Shown here: positions 6,962 to 12,694 of the stretch, in pieces
Layout: each line of letters starts with the position of its first letter
How positions within the stretch are numbered: position 1 is the stretch's first letter
NCBI GenBank assembly: GCA_041738715.1
Contig: JBGSPI010000067.1
Location: 1 to 12,694 of the forward strand
Source: Chamaesiphon sp041738715
GTDB lineage: Bacteria; Cyanobacteriota; Cyanobacteriia; Cyanobacteriales; Chamaesiphonaceae
Direction: 5' to 3'
Length of the DNA: 12,694 bases
Translations under genes and position numbers: made by a program
Notes under the pieces: model-generated
The model's input: the letters and a program-made list of their open reading frames with translations, nothing else
Told to the model about the DNA's origin: nothing
Databases searched by the model: none

Positions 6962-7110
6962 AACGAAGAACTTTTAAATACAGCATGAACAGCTAGATTA
7001 GTGATGAGTCACTATCTCAGCGCAGGTTTTTAGCTCAATCTAAGGAACGAGTTTTCTCCTCCCAACACAGCATTCTTACCAGCCGATAGATTTATCTGCT
7101 GGTGTTTTTA
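6962..7110 (+). ncRNA. Candidate regulatory small RNA, PsrR1-like architecture
   Basis: Three elements in a row indicate an sRNA of about 120-150 nt. First is a stable hairpin at 6992-7021, with stems TAGTGA/TCACTA, AGA/TCT and GCT/AGC and a TGAG loop. Next is a 56-base mostly unpaired stretch containing TTTTCTCCTCCC (7052-7063), a perfect complement to GGAGG-type ribosome binding sites. A strong terminator closes it at 7078-7109. No reading frame of note is present. A 5' hairpin, an exposed CU-rich anti-Shine-Dalgarno segment and a terminator are the design of PsrR1, a cyanobacterial sRNA that blocks translation of photosystem I and phycobilisome mRNAs at high light. The HLR1-like site upstream adds to the similarity. 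The resemblance is architectural; sequence homology to PsrR1 is not established, and the 5' end is an estimate. Confidence 0.5.
7078..7109 (+). terminator. Strong Rho-independent terminator
   Basis: ACCAGC (7078-7083) pairs with GCTGGT (7098-7103). After one C/T mismatch GATA (7085-7088) pairs with TATC (7093-7096), leaving a four-base loop. TTTTT follows at 7105-7109. There is no coding gene directly upstream, so it implies a noncoding transcript. Confidence 0.75.
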
Positions 7111-7113
7111 TGC

Positions 7114-7142
7114 TTGAGATGCTGCACTTACTCAAATAGGAT
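7114..7142 (+). promoter_or_regulatory. Possible promoter of the TerB/Mo-nitro_C gene
   Basis: TTGAGA (7114-7119), 17 bases, TAGGAT (7137-7142). It begins directly after the sRNA terminator and would give a leader of about 130 bases to ATG 7281. Confidence 0.3.
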
Positions 7143-7280
7143 AATCAGTGAGTATAAATACTGCTCCGTCATTCGCAATAACCGACCCAAATAAATAGAA
7201 CGGAGGCATTACATTAGTTAAGGGGATTTATGATACCGATGTCTCCCCCTCGATACATCTAGTAACTCAGGTCTATTTCT

Positions 7281-7934
7281 ATGGCTAGTTATACTGACAC
7301 GCAAATCAATGTTTGGCTCCGGGGATTACTGGCGATTGCGTGGGCTGACGGAGACTTTAGCATCGCCGAACGAACGGCTATTCTCGACCTAACCCAAACT
7401 GAACTAGCTGGTGGGATGGATCTTACCCATCTCGACCCGATTAGCACTGAGGAGTTAGCCGCATGTTTTGGTCATATCTCCCAGATGGCGGAAAATTTCT
7501 TGCGGACAGCAATGATGGTCGCTTTGGCAGATGGGGTTTATTCAACTCCAGAGGCAAACTTATTGCGCGAATTTCACCAAGCTCTCCATGTCGATACCCA
7601 AGTCTTAGCTGCCTTAGAAAGTACTATGATCGTTGCGAAAAACCCCGACCTCAGTATTGCTAATACCCACAAAATTGATGTTTTAGCACCCGTCGCTGAC
7701 TGGCTGGATGGCTTAGAAATCCATGATCCCAGAGTAGCTAAGTTGCTGTGCAAATTTATTCCGTCCCAATGCCCCTTTGAACGAGATATCACTCTCTTCG
7801 GTCACAAAGTCGTACATATCCCACCCTTGTGTAAACTAAATCCGCTCTACGACCAAACCGTCGGTTTGCGCTTCCGCGCCCTTTCTTACCTGGCAGATGA
7901 ATGCGGTGAAGATGTCTCGCCGTATTGTTCCTAG
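7281..7934 (+). CDS. TerB-like domain fused to Mo-dependent nitrogenase C-terminal domain
   Basis: The 217-residue protein has two parts. Residues 10-115 are helical and carry two acidic AWADGDFSIAE and ALADGVYSTPE motifs (20-30, 81-91), as in TerB-like domains, whose paired acidic helices are thought to bind metal. Residues 130-216 match the Mo-nitro_C family: KIDVLAPVADWLDGLEIHDP, then CKFIPSQCPFERD, IPPLCKLNPLY and RALSYLADECGEDVS. Five cysteines (C157, C164, C184, C208, C216) lie in conserved surroundings and could hold a metal. Despite the family name, this domain is widespread in cyanobacteria, including non-fixers, and no nif gene is in the window. The role is unknown. The protein is cytoplasmic, with no signal peptide. 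The ATG has CAGG 11 bases upstream. Confidence 0.85.
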   Translation: MASYTDTQINVWLRGLLAIAWADGDFSIAERTAILDLTQTELAGGMDLTHLDPISTEELAACFGHISQMAENFLRTAMMVALADGVYSTPEANLLREFHQALHVDTQVLAALESTMIVAKNPDLSIANTHKIDVLAPVADWLDGLEIHDPRVAKLLCKFIPSQCPFERDITLFGHKVVHIPPLCKLNPLYDQTVGLRFRALSYLADECGEDVSPYCS

Positions 7935-7957
7935 CTGTCATCACAGATTTCAGAAAT

Positions 7958-7978
7958 GCCTACGATTAAAATCGTGGC
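7958..7978. repeat. Palindromic hairpin element
   Basis: GCC-T-ACGATT-AA-AATCGT-GGC forms a near-perfect inverted repeat with a two-base loop and one bulged T, 23 bases after the upstream stop. No T-run follows, so it is not a classical terminator. It may be a dispersed palindrome or an mRNA 3'-end stabilising structure. Confidence 0.45.
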
Positions 7979-7988
7979 TAATGATGCA

Positions 7989-8029
7989 AAGTCCGCGTTC
8001 GCGAAGCGTCTTGCAGAGAAGGCGGACTT
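7989..8029. repeat. Dispersed cyanobacterial repeat (GCGTTCGCGAAGCG type)
   Basis: AAGTCCGC (7989-7996) and GCGGACTT (8022-8029) are exact inverted repeats around a core that includes GTTCGCGAAGCGTCTTGCAG and the palindrome TTCGCGAA. This core is a familiar interspersed intergenic repeat in many cyanobacterial genomes. It is non-coding, and its copy number elsewhere cannot be seen here. Confidence 0.65.
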
Positions 8030-8153
8030 GGCAATCTGAGGAGCGGTTGCTAACGGCTTTGGTTATAGGTAGCAACTTGGGTTAGGTCTAATACTAGGGC
8101 GATTGGAGTTATGATGATAAGGAATAATCGGACACGCTGCCAGTGCTTGAGCT

Positions 8154-9473
8154 ATGACTATCGATCGCCTAGAATCCTTTCGGACTGCATTTCAGAATCT
8201 TGATGTCGTCCCACTGGTGACACCGGAACAACTCGATCGATTCCGAGTGGAATATGGGACAGAAATTATAATCGAACTAGAGCAATTGGTAGCAGACTGT
8301 TCGGCAGATGATAATAAAATTATCTTTACAGGTCATCGTGGATCGGGAAAATCGACACTATTAGGGCAATTTTGTCGCCAAATGCAAGACCAGTATTTTG
8401 TGGTCTTCTTTTCAATTTCTGACTTAATTGAAATGTCCGATGTCAATCATGTAAATATCCTCTTTGCCATGGCAGTTAAGTTAATGGAGGATGCTGAAAA
8501 CCGGGGTGTGAAAATTAGTCCTAAAACTAAAAAAGCATTTTATTTGTGGTTTAGTAAGCACACGAAAACAGAGAGTACCGCGATCGATTCTACTGTGGAA
8601 GTCGAAGCTGGGGTCGAAGGTGGCGCAAATGCTTGGTTTGTAAAGTTTTTTGCTAAACTCAAGGCAACATTGAAGGCAAATTCGGTCATCCGTGAAGAAA
8701 TTAAAGTCGAATTCGCCCGTAGAATTTCCGATCTAGTCGATCGAGTTAATGATATTGCGATCGCTATTCAAGCTGCATTGGGTAAAGAAGTGTTAGTAGT
8801 TATTGACGATTTAGATAAATTAGATCTAGAAATTGTCGAGCGTGTTTATCGCAATAATATTAGTGCCTTATTTCAACCCCAATTTCGGATTGTCTATACG
8901 ATTCCGATGGCAGCAACACGAGATCTGTCTCTGCGCGGTATCATCCGCAATGCCACTAATAATCGAATTCAGTCGATGTGGGCAACCAAATTTTTTCCGC
9001 GTGGTGGAGATAAAAACCCGAATACAATTCCCGTAGAAGAATCGGTCAAAGTATTTGCGGAAATCTTGTATAAAAGAATGCCCCCAGAATTAATCCAGCC
9101 AGCAGTGGCGAGAAAGATGATTCTCAAAAGTGGTGGAGCACTGCGAGAGTTTATTCGGTTGGCTCGTCAGTGCTGTCAAATTTGCTTGGTACAATTGAGG
9201 CGGAATCCAGATCGTCAAGATATCGAAATTAATGATGAGATTCTTAACAGAGCAATTACCGATCTACGCATTACGATGACAGAACCTTTGGGACAGAATT
9301 CTTTTGATATTCTGGCTCAGGTGTACCGCGAAAATACACCCAAGGATGGGATGGATCAGACATTTCTAGATTTATTACACGAATTATATATTTTAGAATA
9401 TCGCAATGACGATCTGTGGTTCGGTGTCAATCCGATCGTCAAAGAGCTTTTAGATCGCCGTGGATTAATTTAA
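8154..9473 (+). CDS. P-loop NTPase with C-terminal winged-helix-like region
   Basis: The protein has 439 residues. An N-terminal helical lead is followed by a Walker A motif GHRGSGKST (60-68) and Walker B EVLVVIDDLDKLD (212-224). Between them lies a long insert (about 135-185) with a short amphipathic stretch WFVKFFAKLKATLKA. A strand and arginine-rich region follow (YTIPMAATRDLSLRGIIRN, 248-266), where AAA+/STAND-type ATPases carry sensor residues. The last 110 residues look like a winged helix ending in a hydrophobic hairpin (LHELYILEYRNDDLWFGVNP). The fold fits the AAA+/STAND/KAP-like ATPase group; the exact family was not identified. The stop is 11 bases before the ATG of the TPR gene, so the two form an operon. 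A joint role in signalling or defence is inferred from context only. Confidence 0.8.
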   Translation: MTIDRLESFRTAFQNLDVVPLVTPEQLDRFRVEYGTEIIIELEQLVADCSADDNKIIFTGHRGSGKSTLLGQFCRQMQDQYFVVFFSISDLIEMSDVNHVNILFAMAVKLMEDAENRGVKISPKTKKAFYLWFSKHTKTESTAIDSTVEVEAGVEGGANAWFVKFFAKLKATLKANSVIREEIKVEFARRISDLVDRVNDIAIAIQAALGKEVLVVIDDLDKLDLEIVERVYRNNISALFQPQFRIVYTIPMAATRDLSLRGIIRNATNNRIQSMWATKFFPRGGDKNPNTIPVEESVKVFAEILYKRMPPELIQPAVARKMILKSGGALREFIRLARQCCQICLVQLRRNPDRQDIEINDEILNRAITDLRITMTEPLGQNSFDILAQVYRENTPKDGMDQTFLDLLHELYILEYRNDDLWFGVNPIVKELLDRRGLI

Positions 9474-9484
9474 TTCGAGGATCG

Positions 9485-11041
9485 ATGTTAGATAATATTA
9501 ATGTCGAAGCAGATTTAATTAACAATGAATATAGCTATGAAAGTCTGATTTCGGCAATCGAGAGCAGTCAAGGAATGCTGGTATTGCTGATTGCCTCATG
9601 TGAACCAGGTGATTTTCAAAATAGGTTAATCGATCGATATGAAACAGAATTAGCTCCAAAAATTCCTAGTTATCGAATCAATCTAGATCGATCGGAACCA
9701 AGTTTGAGAGCAGTATTAGAACAACTGATTAACGATCGATCTGAATTCAAACAACCCCAAGCTTCAGGGGTAATTACTGTCACGGGTGCGGCAGATTTAT
9801 CATCGATTAAGCTCAAAGAAACTGAAACTAATTCAGCCTTAGATCGATTTTTTGGTTATTTGCAATGGACGCGAGAAGGATTGCGGGAATTTCGCTATCC
9901 GATCGTGTTGTGGGTGACACCGAAAATTTTGCATCAACTCAGTAGCAAAGCTCCAGATTTTTGGAGTTGGCGGGGTGGTGTCTTTCGATTTATGGCTCCA
10001 GTTGTTATTCCAACTAATTTAAACTCGGATCGTCATGATATTTCTAGTTTAGAAAATCTCCAACAAACTACCGATTTGCCTTTAGATGAATTGCTCGAAC
10101 AGATTGTCGAGATCGAAAAACAAAATCTCACTTCCCCAGCCTTAGCGACACTATTCGATCGAGTTGGGCAAGTTTATGGCAATCGAATTGGAGGGGACTA
10201 TTCAGACAACTGGCACACAGCCACAGAATATTTTAATCGAGCAATTTCTATTCAAACAAAATTAGATTTAAAAGCCGATCTCGCTAATACGTTGCGCCGA
10301 TTGGGGAATGTGTATCAGAACCAAGGCAAGTGGGATGCGGCGATCGCTTGCTACGAGCAATCTTTAGAGACTTTTCGCCAACTGGGAGATACCCACGGTG
10401 TCGCCCGAAACCTCAACAATTTGGGGATTGTGTATGGCAAACAAGGCAAGTGGGATGAGGCGATCGCTTGCTATGAGCAATCTTTAGAGACTTTTCGCCA
10501 ACTGGGAGATACTCACGGTGTCGCCCAATCCCTCATGGGTTTGGGGAATGTGTATAACAAGCAAGGCAAGTTGGATCAGGCGATCGCTTGCTACGAAAAA
10601 TCTTTAGAGACTTTTCGCCAACTGGGAGATACCCACGGTGTCGCCCAGTCCCTCATGGGTTTGGGGATTGTGTATGGCAACCAATGCAAGTGGGATCAGG
10701 AGATCGCCTGCTACGAGCAATCTTTAGAGACTAAACACCAACTAGGAGATACCCACGGTGTCGCCAAAACCCTCGGCAATTTGGGGAATGTGTATCTCAA
10801 CCAAGGCAAGTGGGATGAGGCGATCGCTTGCTATGAGGAATCTTTAAAGATTTCTCGCCAACTGGGAGATACCCACGGCGTAGGGCAAACGCTCACGAAT
10901 TTAGGACTAGTTCACGATCAACGCAACCAGATCGAACAAGCTAAATCATTGTGGCGCGAGGCTCTCACTTATCTTCATCCCAGTTCTCCAGAATTTCAAA
11001 CAGTGCAACAGTGGCTAGCGATTCCCAGCCCACCTCGCTAG
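9485..11041 (+). CDS. TPR protein with degenerate N-terminal NTPase-like region
   Basis: The protein has 518 residues from ATG 9485, chosen because GAGG lies four bases upstream and the preceding gene ends just before it; an earlier GTG at 9416 lies inside that gene. The first 220 residues contain MLVLLIASCEPGDFQNRLI, where a P-loop would be expected but GKS/T is absent, then FFGYLQWTREGLREFRYPIV and APDFWSWRGGVFRF. This arrangement recurs in cyanobacterial TPR proteins and looks like an inactive STAND-type domain. From about residue 230 there is one divergent TPR, then five almost identical 40-residue TPR units (273-472, each beginning LG[NI]VY and containing AIACYE and LGDTHGVA), then a degenerate sixth. 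TPRs bind protein partners. The active ATPase encoded just upstream is the likely partner. Confidence 0.85.
   Translation: MLDNINVEADLINNEYSYESLISAIESSQGMLVLLIASCEPGDFQNRLIDRYETELAPKIPSYRINLDRSEPSLRAVLEQLINDRSEFKQPQASGVITVTGAADLSSIKLKETETNSALDRFFGYLQWTREGLREFRYPIVLWVTPKILHQLSSKAPDFWSWRGGVFRFMAPVVIPTNLNSDRHDISSLENLQQTTDLPLDELLEQIVEIEKQNLTSPALATLFDRVGQVYGNRIGGDYSDNWHTATEYFNRAISIQTKLDLKADLANTLRRLGNVYQNQGKWDAAIACYEQSLETFRQLGDTHGVARNLNNLGIVYGKQGKWDEAIACYEQSLETFRQLGDTHGVAQSLMGLGNVYNKQGKLDQAIACYEKSLETFRQLGDTHGVAQSLMGLGIVYGNQCKWDQEIACYEQSLETKHQLGDTHGVAKTLGNLGNVYLNQGKWDEAIACYEESLKISRQLGDTHGVGQTLTNLGLVHDQRNQIEQAKSLWREALTYLHPSSPEFQTVQQWLAIPSPPR
10301..10900 (+). repeat. Five tandem 120-bp TPR-coding repeats
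   Basis: Exact 120-bp periodicity at 10301, 10421, 10541, 10661 and 10781, with most bases identical between units, including synonymous positions. Units 1, 3 and 5 begin TTGGGGAATG and units 2 and 4 TTGGGGATTG. Four of five contain the HIP1 octamer GCGATCGC. A divergent sixth unit starts at 10901. Conservation at the DNA level points to recent duplication or gene conversion. Confidence 0.95.
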
Positions 11042-11053
11042 GTGAATTATTTA

Positions 11054-11163
11054 CGGCGTTGCTGATTTAAGGTATGATTTGCCTTTTTGTACAACTACTG
11101 AAATCCCTCAGTCCCCCAGTCCCCCCGTCCCCCACTCTTTCATACATCAATTCAGCAACGCCG
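11054..11163. mobile_element. MITE-like element with 24-bp terminal inverted repeats
   Basis: CGGCGTTGCTGATTTAAGG and on to 11077 is matched by the reverse complement of 11140-11163 (ending TCAGCAACGCCG), with three mismatches in 24. The 110-bp element encodes no protein. Its middle holds a C-rich tandem array. The termini resemble those of cyanobacterial insertion sequences, so it is probably a non-autonomous derivative. No target duplication was recognised. It lies between the convergent TPR and pentapeptide genes, where its inverted repeats might end transcription from both sides. Confidence 0.65.
11105..11135 (+). repeat. C-rich short tandem repeat, STRR-like
   Basis: CCCTCAGT, CCCCCAGT, CCCCCCGT and CCCCCA follow one another. 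They resemble the CCCCAGT-type short tandemly repeated sequences (STRR) known from cyanobacteria. The array lies inside the MITE-like element. Confidence 0.6.
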
Positions 11164-11188
11164 GACTGTCAATTAGATCGAGAGGCGT

Positions 11189-11578
11189 TCAGCGATCGGG
11201 TTTTAATCCGGCTTGTTGCGGGTCAAAACCAGGGGGAAACTGGGTGGTTTCGGGGTCGTAATCGGCAGCCTCTAACATGGTAGACTCCAAAATTGCCCCT
11301 TGTAGATTGGTACCAATCAACATCGCACCTCGCAGATCCGCCCCTGACAAATTGGCATTGGATAGATAAGCGTAGCTCAAGTCAACACCACGCAAGTTTG
11401 CGTGACTCAAATCGGCGGCATTCAGATCGGCGTAGCTAAGATTTGCGCCTTTCAAGTCCGCATGACTCAAATTAACAGTCATTAAGTTCGCACCTGTAAA
11501 ATTACGGCAACCGGATTGATAGGCTTGTAGAAGTGCTTCAGCAGTGGCGATCTCTGATGTGAAATTTGATTTAGACAT
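11189..11578 (-). CDS. Pentapeptide repeat protein
   Basis: The 129-residue protein has about 14 consecutive pentapeptide units of the A(N/D)LxX type (residues 26-105, for example ANLSYADLNAADLSHANLRG). These fold into a right-handed quadrilateral beta-helix. A short helical N-terminal cap (about 1-25) precedes the repeats. A non-repeat tail (YDPETTQFPPGFDPQQAG) follows, a C-terminal ending common among cyanobacterial members. There is no signal peptide, so it is probably cytoplasmic. Pentapeptide proteins are very numerous in cyanobacteria and mostly of unknown function; the DNA-gyrase-mimicking class is longer and is not specifically indicated. GAGG lies 11 bases before the ATG. The gene stands alone, convergent with the TPR gene. 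Confidence 0.85.
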   Translation of the reverse strand: MSKSNFTSEIATAEALLQAYQSGCRNFTGANLMTVNLSHADLKGANLSYADLNAADLSHANLRGVDLSYAYLSNANLSGADLRGAMLIGTNLQGAILESTMLEAADYDPETTQFPPGFDPQQAGLKPDR

Positions 11579-11687
11579 AATTTAAGTAACCTCGATCGGC
11601 ATAAATCTAGTTTAGTGAACAACGAGTGGAGCGGTTCAAGCACTGGCAAAATCATTTGTGGCTGATCGGCAATCGACGATCGAGAAC

Positions 11688-12614
11688 TTACAATTCATTT
11701 TCGGGCACCTCCTGTTTGGCATCAATCACCAGACGCATATTTTCAATGATTAACTCGCGCAAATCGTTGGATAGTGGCATAACACTTTGGGAACCAAACC
11801 AGCGATCGAATGTTTGAACATAGGGCTGTTTCCCTTTTAAATAGCCCTGCATAAACCGGATCAAGGCATAATTAGCAACGTCCAAAAAAGTTGAGTTGTT
11901 TTCAGGCACCATACAAGCAATACCTTCCCTAGAAAATAGGTTACTCACAATCTCAAATTTCTGCGTATTAGCTGTTCGTTGCAACCATGCCTCTAGTAAA
12001 ATTCCATCATCGGCAAAGGCATCAATTTTATTTTCCCGTAAAGACTTATATCCGGCTGCACGATCTTTGACTAACACAATTTGAGCTTTGGGCTGTGCAT
12101 GGCGAATCGATTGTTCGTTGGTTGTTCCCGGCAAAGCACCAATGCGACGACCTGATAAAGCTGCTGCATCCCATGACTGTTTGCCTCGTTGTCCCCGTCG
12201 GATCAGTAGTTGTGTGCCAGTTGTGCCATAACTAACTGTAAAATCCACATCGCGTTCTCGCTCCCAGGTAAAACTAGCCGCATCACAAACAATATCCACA
12301 CCACCACTTCTCAATTTTGGAATGCGATCGTTGGGGTCAAGGGGAATCAGATCGAGTTTGATCGGGCGTTTTAGCTCTTTCTCGACTTGTTTCTGGATCA
12401 GGGTTGACATATCGATCGAGTATCCACTCAGCCGTCCATTTTTGTCTTTGTAGGCGAATGGAAAGGCATCTTTACTTGTGCCCACAGTTAGAACACCCGT
12501 TTTCATGACTTTTTCCAGTACCGAGTGGGCGATGGCTGGTTTGGAGGGTAGTAAAGGTAGTGGCGTGACCGGACTAAAACTGTGGGTAAAGATGATGCAG
12601 TTTAATTCGAGCAT
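11688..12614 (-). CDS. Amino-acid-type periplasmic binding protein, signal peptide disrupted
   Basis: The product has 308 residues and matches the family 3 solute-binding proteins of polar amino acid ABC transporters. It shows VLTVGTSKDAFPFAYKDKNG then GYSIDM (41-69), KLRSGGVDIVCDAASFTWER (about 99-119), a hinge near RIGALPGTTNEQSI and an aspartate-containing DAFADD segment. A signal-peptidase-like site PAIA/HS lies after residue 29. The N-terminus before it (MLELNCIIFTHSFSPVTPLP) has no positive residues and little hydrophobic core. Its first 13 or so codons overlap the end of a transposase gene in another frame, so the original start was probably lost to insertion. No permease or ATPase gene is adjacent. 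Related sensor-less binding proteins are common in cyanobacteria. As it stands, both promoter and export signal are doubtful. Confidence 0.75.
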   Translation of the reverse strand: MLELNCIIFTHSFSPVTPLPLLPSKPAIAHSVLEKVMKTGVLTVGTSKDAFPFAYKDKNGRLSGYSIDMSTLIQKQVEKELKRPIKLDLIPLDPNDRIPKLRSGGVDIVCDAASFTWERERDVDFTVSYGTTGTQLLIRRGQRGKQSWDAAALSGRRIGALPGTTNEQSIRHAQPKAQIVLVKDRAAGYKSLRENKIDAFADDGILLEAWLQRTANTQKFEIVSNLFSREGIACMVPENNSTFLDVANYALIRFMQGYLKGKQPYVQTFDRWFGSQSVMPLSNDLRELIIENMRLVIDAKQEVPENEL

Positions 12615-12694
12615 CTGCGGTGGTAAATTGCCATTTTACTTTAGCATGTTCTCGGTTCCGTTCTTGTTGCCAAGCTGCCAGTTCACTTTTAAGA
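12560..12694 (-). mobile_element. Insertion sequence end, IS630-like
   Basis: This is the transposase tail plus the bases after its stop. The exact border with the binding-protein gene is not resolvable from one end. IS630 elements insert at TA; the terminus probably lies within about 20-30 bases after the transposase stop. Confidence 0.55.
12574..12694 (-). CDS. IS630-family transposase, C-terminal end only
   Basis: An open minus-strand frame enters from the right window edge and ends at TAG 12574-12576. The visible 40 codons read LKSELAAWQQERNREHAKV, then KWQFTTADARIKLHHLYPQF. The FTTADARIKLxxLYP ending is characteristic of IS630-family transposases common in cyanobacteria. The remainder, including catalytic residues, lies outside the window. 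The stop falls within the first codons of the binding-protein reading frame. Confidence 0.75.
   Translation of the reverse strand, partial: LKSELAAWQQERNREHAKVKWQFTTADARIKLHHLYPQF

Larger units (their letters stand above)
6614..7280. other. 667-bp intergenic region holding probable small RNA genes
   Basis: No protein gene is supported here. The region contains two Rho-independent terminators (6816-6855, 7078-7109), an HLR1-like site and a stable hairpin (6992-7021). Near 6888-6910 a smaller CCAAC/GTTGG inverted repeat is present. After 7110 a promoter-like sequence leads to the downstream gene. It is unusually long and structured for this window, where other gaps are mostly under 220 bases. 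Confidence 0.6.

Noticed and set aside
7222..7250. GGGGA/TCCCC inverted repeat before the TerB/Mo-nitro_C gene as a riboswitch
   Set aside because: Only five base pairs with a long loop and no recognisable riboswitch core.
9416..9484. Upstream GTG start for the TPR protein
   Set aside because: It would lie inside the ATPase gene and add 23 residues without resemblance to the family start. ATG 9485 has a GAGG just upstream.
10301..10900. Regular 120-bp repeats as a possible CRISPR or satellite
   Set aside because: The period is a multiple of three, the reading frame stays open and each unit encodes a TPR. There is no alternation of short repeats and unique spacers.
10301..10900. Diversity-generating retroelement target
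   Set aside because: No reverse transcriptase, template repeat or adenine-specific variation is present in the window.
1..12694. tRNA or rRNA genes
   Set aside because: No cloverleaf with a GTTCRA-type T-arm and no rRNA-like stretch was recognised on either strand.

Overview
The window looks like cyanobacterial chromosome. It carries the HIP1 palindrome GCGATCGC at least six times (for example 4877, 8757, 10340) and is generally rich in CGATCG. It encodes a CpcS/CpeS-type phycobiliprotein lyase, a cyanobacterial-type HflX and a TerB-like/Mo-nitrogenase-C-terminal fusion, and it contains a dispersed GCGTTCGCGAAGCG repeat. The heavy use of CGATCG and the gene mix would fit a Chamaesiphon-like unicellular cyanobacterium, but the genus is only a guess.

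Left part (1-2430) is a gene graveyard. A transposase gene on the minus strand fills 1-1309 and runs off the left edge. It abuts a ribosomal-protein-S1-like gene that has lost its front. Next comes an antitoxin gene whose overlapping toxin partner survives only as a 33-codon stub. A decayed, frameshifted scrap of the SMC C-terminus follows.

Central part (2446-7934) is ordinary housekeeping: a phycobilin lyase (minus), a divergent small coiled-coil protein of unknown function, galE, and hflX. The hflX start is puzzling: the conserved N-terminus extends 21 codons upstream of the first usable start codon, with a good ribosome binding site before an ATC codon. The 667-base gap between hflX and the TerB/Mo-nitro_C gene contains two convincing Rho-independent terminators with nothing annotated before them, so it probably encodes one or two small RNAs. 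The better one has a stable 5' hairpin, a single-stranded anti-Shine-Dalgarno stretch (TTTTCTCCTCCC), a terminator and an HLR1-like (RpaB-type) site upstream, and resembles the photosynthesis-regulating sRNA PsrR1 in design.

Right part (8154-12694) is accessory. A P-loop NTPase with a probable C-terminal winged helix and a TPR protein with a degenerate N-terminal NTPase-like region form a tight two-gene operon. This resembles a split STAND-type signalling or conflict system. Five near-identical 120-bp TPR units mark recent tandem amplification. A 110-bp MITE-like element with a CCCCAGT-type tandem core sits between this operon and a convergent pentapeptide-repeat gene. The last gene encodes an amino-acid-type periplasmic binding protein. 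An IS630-family transposase enters from the right edge and appears to have replaced its promoter and most of its signal peptide.
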